Assembly: GCA_017464645.1 (NCBI GenBank)
Contig: JAFTZF010000043.1
Location: 1 to 35,136 of the forward strand
Length of the DNA stretch: 35,136 nt
Source: Lachnospiraceae bacterium
GTDB lineage: Bacteria > Bacillota_A > Clostridia > Lachnospirales > Lachnospiraceae
Direction: 5' to 3'
The notes below the pieces were generated by a model. The model saw only the letters and a program-made list of their open reading frames with translations. It did no database searches and was not told the origin of the DNA. The position numbers were made by a program, and so were the translations under genes. Position 1 is the first letter of the stretch; every line of letters starts with the position of its first letter. Shown here in pieces: positions 31,671-35,136 of the stretch.

Positions 31671-32714
31671 TTATTTTTCAGTGAATACTTCCGCTGCGAT
31701 CCAGGTAGCTTTAGTCTCGCCGGGCTCCAGGGTCAGAGTCTCTCCTGCCTCCCGTGCTGCCACGTAATCAGCCGGCATACAAGCCCAGGGCTCCACACCC
31801 ATGGTATAGGCTCTTCCATACCAGGGATAGTCGTCCATGCCGCAATACATACCCCAGATCCACAGATACTTAAAGGTATCCAGATCCCAGGTCATACGCA
31901 TGCCCAGACCCTTGTTCTGGTTCACCAGCTCGTAGCTGCCGGATACCATGTTGCTGATATAGTATTCCATATATCTGCGGTCTTCCGGTGCATAAGCACG
32001 GTCCATTTCCACGCTCTGTCCGTCTTTGCCGGGCAGGGTAGGCCACTTGCCTGTGGTCTCTTTGTCGAAGGGACTGCTTCCTACTGCGCAGCCTTCCGGC
32101 ACAGTCACATCGGGTGTTCCCTCCAGACGAAGCTTCACACTGTCATCCAGGAACGGGAATCCGAAAGCCGGATGATGTCCCCACATAAAGTGCTGTGTTA
32201 CACATCCCACATTGGTCACAAACTGCTCCATCATGAGCTTGCCGCTGTGCTCCTTTAAAGTCAGCTTCTTCTGCAGAAGGAAGGGTGTCCGGATGGTGCG
32301 CAGGCGCAGCATAACGCTGACGCACTCCGGTGTATCCTCCAGCACCTCATAGGACCATGGGTAAATACAGGCTTCTCCGTGAATACCGATCTCTGCTCCC
32401 TCGTACACGGTGTTGTCACCGTAGGTAGGGAACAGCTCCTGCCAGCCGCCGGCATATGCATCAAAGAAGTTGCCGGAGGTGGAGTTCAAGGTGGGAATAT
32501 GGTTAATATTCTTCTGCTCATTGGAGGAGTGCCACATAAAGTCCACGTCAGTCGCCTTGTGAACCAGTTCCACAATGTCTGCACCCTTGCCCAGGGAAAG
32601 CACTACCTTGATCACATCATTTTCCAGAGAGAGCATCTCAATGCCCTTCATCTGGTAGTTGCGGATGCGGCATCCATAGTTGCGGGTATGCAAACAGGAT
32701 TCTTGATATGTCAT
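31671..32714 (-). CDS. Aldose 1-epimerase-like (DUF4432-type) protein
   Basis: This 347-residue protein has the galactose mutarotase fold: N-terminal strands (ENDVIKVVLSLGKGADIVEL), a central HHPAFGFP segment holding the first catalytic His, and a C-terminal WGMYCGMDDYPWYGRAYTMG with VEPWAC, where a Glu is expected. DUF4432 and related proteins act on the anomeric carbon of sugars, but this branch is uncharacterised to my knowledge. GGGAG lies 7 nt before ATG 32714, which is 2 nt after the YjbQ stop, so both are in one operon. Confidence 0.82.
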   Translation of the reverse strand: MTYQESCLHTRNYGCRIRNYQMKGIEMLSLENDVIKVVLSLGKGADIVELVHKATDVDFMWHSSNEQKNINHIPTLNSTSGNFFDAYAGGWQELFPTYGDNTVYEGAEIGIHGEACIYPWSYEVLEDTPECVSVMLRLRTIRTPFLLQKKLTLKEHSGKLMMEQFVTNVGCVTQHFMWGHHPAFGFPFLDDSVKLRLEGTPDVTVPEGCAVGSSPFDKETTGKWPTLPGKDGQSVEMDRAYAPEDRRYMEYYISNMVSGSYELVNQNKGLGMRMTWDLDTFKYLWIWGMYCGMDDYPWYGRAYTMGVEPWACMPADYVAAREAGETLTLEPGETKATWIAAEVFTEK

Positions 32715-32716
32715 AC

Positions 32717-33211
32717 TTATTCTCCCATTACCATAACCTGAACGGTACGCTTACGAGCTCTGGTCTGGTCGAAGTCGATGAAGTGAATGAAACCGAAGTC
32801 GCCCAGGTCCATCTGGCCATCGATCAATACGATGGTTACATTACGTCCAATGATGGAAGAACGCAGGTGAGCGTCGGTATTATGGCATCCGCGAGCGTCC
32901 TCGCCGTGCTCCTCAGCAAACTTCAGAGCCTTAGGGCCGGGATGCAGATACTGTCCCTCACGTCTGCAGGTGGGAACCATATCTTCCATAACATCTACCA
33001 GGTCCTGCTGTAATGTCTCAAGACCGGTCATGGACATATCGAATGCACACTCCTGAGTGATGACACTGCAGGTGGTGTGGTGAGAATATACTACTACGAT
33101 TCCGTTTTTGATTCCGGAACGCTCTACGATCTCTCTCGCCTGAGCAGTCACATCATGAAAGCTGCAAACCTTATCTCTGGACTGAACTTTAATCTCTTCT
33201 CTGTAAATCAT
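32717..33211 (-). CDS. YjbQ (UPF0047) family protein
   Basis: This 164-residue protein of the UPF0047 family is slightly longer than most members (about 140). Conserved features visible are SHHTTCSVITQE, the CHNTDAHLRSSIIGR segment that replaces the usual HNDAHAH metal-binding stretch, and DLGDFGFIHFIDFD near the C-terminus. The family has weak reported thiamine-phosphate synthase activity, but its real role is unsettled. Here it is embedded in a sugar operon, 15 nt after the Gfo/Idh gene and 2 nt before the aldose-epimerase-like gene, so a sugar-phosphate substrate is plausible. GGGAG lies 8 nt before ATG 33211. Confidence 0.88.
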   Translation of the reverse strand: MIYREEIKVQSRDKVCSFHDVTAQAREIVERSGIKNGIVVVYSHHTTCSVITQECAFDMSMTGLETLQQDLVDVMEDMVPTCRREGQYLHPGPKALKFAEEHGEDARGCHNTDAHLRSSIIGRNVTIVLIDGQMDLGDFGFIHFIDFDQTRARKRTVQVMVMGE

Positions 33212-33226
33212 TCTGTTTTCTCCCTA

Positions 33227-34528
33227 TTAATCGATTTCCGGTTTTACTTCCGGTGCCTTGTCTTCAGCTGCTTCTTTATCAATCTTAGCCTGCCATTTTG
33301 CAGCGATTCCATCGTATACTTCCTGGGGAACTACGGGGTTGCCCAGGGAGTAGCTGGGGATGTACATATCTCCCGCCTTCTCCGGATTGGTACAGGTAGT
33401 ATCGTAACGATAAGCTTCACGCTCCAGCTTGCTGCGGAAGTTGTGGATCTCTACAGGAACACCGCCCTGCAGGATGGACTCGTATGCCATCAGTCCCGGC
33501 AGACCCATATCCAGTGCCTCGTATACATCGATGGTATCTGCATCCGGGTTGCCTTTGATCTTCTCTACGAAGTTCCACATGCTGTAGTAGTCAGATCCGC
33601 CATGTCCGTAGGTTGCAGCTGCTTCTGTCATCTCATCCACAGGCTCATAACCCTTTACATAGTCTTCTCTGTTGTTTTCGCCTTCATAGGTATCCAGGTT
33701 GGTGTACAGGAACTTCATCTTGCCGTTCTTTGCATCTTCACGAGCACTTTCCATACGTCCCATGGGTCCGTACAGGCAGTACCAGATGGAGTTCTTGGAA
33801 ATACCGCTTCCGTGAACACTCTTAATGTAAGCACCGTTTTCCATCTGGATCATCTCAACTGCGCTTAAGCCGAATTTTGCACCCATTCTTGCCTGACGAG
33901 CATTGTAGGGGAACTCAAAACCGGTTACACGAACAGGTCTTAAACCGGTAATATGTACCAGGGGTCCAATGGAGTGTGTGCAGTAGTAGGTTGCATGCAT
34001 GGTATTTCTCCAGTGGTTGGGATTACCCTGGGTAATTTCATGCCATACAGACTCACAGTTGTGCAGGTACTCGCCTTCGCCGTACTCCAGCTCGCCCAGT
34101 GCACCTTCTCTGTACAGACGGCGCATCTCACGGGTGGAGGGCATGAAGCAGTAGTTCTCTGCGTATGCATAAACCAGCTCCGGATGTCTCTCAACACACT
34201 CAACCAGTTCTACAGCCTCTTTCAGGGTCTGGCAGGGAAGAACCTCACTCATAACATGCTTTCCTGCTTCCATACAACGGATCGCAAAGGGTACATGGTC
34301 AGTAGCATAGTTTGCCAGAACTACTGCATCCATATCATGTTTGATAAACTCTTCGAAGTCTGTGTAGTAAGTAATACTGTCAGAGTCCAGTCTCTTCTTT
34401 GCACGATTCAGGAAATAATCAGTGTAGTCACAAACTGCAACCAGCTCTGCATTATTTGCATGTGCACAATACTTCATCATCATGTCGCCGCGGCCTGCAC
34501 CAAGTACGCCTACTTTAATCTTTTCCAT
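33227..34528 (-). CDS. Gfo/Idh/MocA-family oxidoreductase lacking the EKP lysine
   Basis: This 433-residue protein starts at ATG 34528 (AAAGGTAGG about 9 nt upstream). An in-frame TTG upstream overlaps the AraA-like gene but has no site. The Rossmann motif is GVLGAGRGD (7-15). Where family dehydrogenases have EKP, this one reads SEVLP (94-98), so the usual catalytic lysine is missing. Gfo/Idh branches with EVP-type sequences often do other chemistry, such as glycoside hydrolysis by a transient oxidation. The C-terminal region has AEMIQMENGAYIK-like strands. It is the second gene of the AraA-like sugar operon. Confidence 0.85.
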   Translation of the reverse strand: MEKIKVGVLGAGRGDMMMKYCAHANNAELVAVCDYTDYFLNRAKKRLDSDSITYYTDFEEFIKHDMDAVVLANYATDHVPFAIRCMEAGKHVMSEVLPCQTLKEAVELVECVERHPELVYAYAENYCFMPSTREMRRLYREGALGELEYGEGEYLHNCESVWHEITQGNPNHWRNTMHATYYCTHSIGPLVHITGLRPVRVTGFEFPYNARQARMGAKFGLSAVEMIQMENGAYIKSVHGSGISKNSIWYCLYGPMGRMESAREDAKNGKMKFLYTNLDTYEGENNREDYVKGYEPVDEMTEAAATYGHGGSDYYSMWNFVEKIKGNPDADTIDVYEALDMGLPGLMAYESILQGGVPVEIHNFRSKLEREAYRYDTTCTNPEKAGDMYIPSYSLGNPVVPQEVYDGIAAKWQAKIDKEAAEDKAPEVKPEID

Positions 34529-34553
34529 TTTCTTATTCCTACCTTTCTGAATG

Positions 34554-35136
34554 TTATTCAATGACTGCTACTTCAAAGCCCATCATTTCTCCAAAGGCTT
34601 TAATTTCTTCAATATCTGCGTCATAAACCATAGCAGAATGATGTGTTCCGCCCAGCATAGAGTATTCTTTTAAAAACTGTCTAAGCGGTTTACAGGGCTT
34701 CATCCATCCCTGAACTGCATAACGGTACGCACCATATTCCAGACCTGCATCCAGCATCTCAACCGGAGTCACGATCAAAGTGAAGTGGTCTCCCATGGGT
34801 GCCAGGTTCAGATATACTGCCTTGCCCGGACGCATGCATACATAAGCTGCTGCTGTCTGTCCATAGGAGTTGTAGGGGAAGGGCTCATTTCTCAGAACCG
34901 GCTTCCACTGAGCCATTGCCAGATTGCCTTCACCCATGTGGTTCAGAAGGATCACATCCTCTTTCCAGTCGGGGCAGAACATCTCTGCAAAGGTGGCATT
35001 GGGATATACGCTCTGCAGCGCGCCTACCAGACCTGCTGTCAGCACATCACCTTCACCGGCATAGCCAAGGCCTCTTGCCAGCATCTTGGAGCACTCTACG
35101 AAAGGCATGGTGGGCAGACCGCACTCATCCATAGCC
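34554..35136 (-). CDS. L-arabinose/L-fucose isomerase-family protein, C-terminal part (continues past the window)
   Basis: The last 194 codons of a sugar isomerase gene are visible. Mn-binding residues of the AraA family are recognisable: Glu in GYAGEGD, Glu in FAEMFCPDW, His in LLNHMGEGN, and His in MLGGTHHSAM. The C-terminal shape fits AraA better than FucI, but sequence around the sites differs from textbook AraA, so the sugar may not be arabinose. Its stop is 25 nt before the Gfo/Idh start, so it is upstream in the same operon. The N-terminus, operon promoter and earlier genes are outside the window. Confidence 0.8.
   Translation of the reverse strand, partial: AMDECGLPTMPFVECSKMLARGLGYAGEGDVLTAGLVGALQSVYPNATFAEMFCPDWKEDVILLNHMGEGNLAMAQWKPVLRNEPFPYNSYGQTAAAYVCMRPGKAVYLNLAPMGDHFTLIVTPVEMLDAGLEYGAYRYAVQGWMKPCKPLRQFLKEYSMLGGTHHSAMVYDADIEEIKAFGEMMGFEVAVIE

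Noticed and set aside
1..35136. CRISPR array, rRNA operon, replication origin or prophage
   Set aside because: Reading both strands showed no regular repeat-spacer pattern, no rRNA-like sequence, no DnaA-box cluster and no phage structural genes.

Overview
The window looks like chromosomal DNA of a strictly anaerobic Firmicute, most likely a gut Lachnospiraceae-type Clostridium. Reasons: an oxygen-sensitive class III ribonucleotide reductase, an NhaC-family transporter behind a lysine-riboswitch-like leader, DUF4317, a TetM-like GTPase, strong AGGAGG-type ribosome binding sites and moderate GC. The genus is an inference; there is no rRNA gene to anchor it.

Layout. (1) 1-1880 is an AT-rich accessory patch: the start of an IS3-type transposase, a broken secreted-peptide ORF beside it, and a two-gene XRE regulator/nucleotidyltransferase module that resembles a toxin-antitoxin or abortive-infection pair. 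(2) 1921-5558 holds an unrecognised protein, tRNA-Leu(CAG), a DbpA-type DEAD-box helicase and an MFS transporter. (3) 5571-10386 (minus strand) holds a DUF3267 membrane protein, the tRNA threonylcarbamoyl enzyme TsaC and anaerobic ribonucleotide reduction. Here NrdD ends before its glycyl-radical loop, and that loop is encoded by a separate 53-residue ORF between nrdD and nrdG. Two NrdR boxes lie upstream of nrdD. (4) 10441-15887 (minus) holds a likely operon of D-2-hydroxyacid dehydrogenase, metallo-beta-lactamase-fold protein, iron alcohol dehydrogenase and MATE pump, preceded by an amidase-SPOR protein. (5) 16127-17960 holds an SDR reductase translationally coupled to an ApbE lipoprotein. 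(6) 17960-26403 (minus) holds a SUV3-type RNA helicase, the NhaC/LysW-like transporter, and an operon of a TetM-like ribosomal GTPase fused to a Rae1/YacP-type NYN nuclease, DUF4317 and GreA. (7) 26579-35136 is carbohydrate territory: an AraC regulator divergent from a sugar isomerase/Gfo-Idh pair, a lipoprotein with a possible Cys/His hydrolase core, and a five-gene operon (AraA-like isomerase, Gfo/Idh protein without the usual EKP lysine, YjbQ, aldose-epimerase-like, archaeal-type triosephosphate isomerase) that looks like an uncharacterised sugar pathway.

The two strongest candidates for something new are the ribosomal GTPase-Rae1 nuclease fusion (23611-26403), which puts an A-site-binding translation factor and an A-site mRNA nuclease in one chain, and the split glycyl-radical ribonucleotide reductase (7790-10310). 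No CRISPR array, rRNA gene or replication origin was seen.
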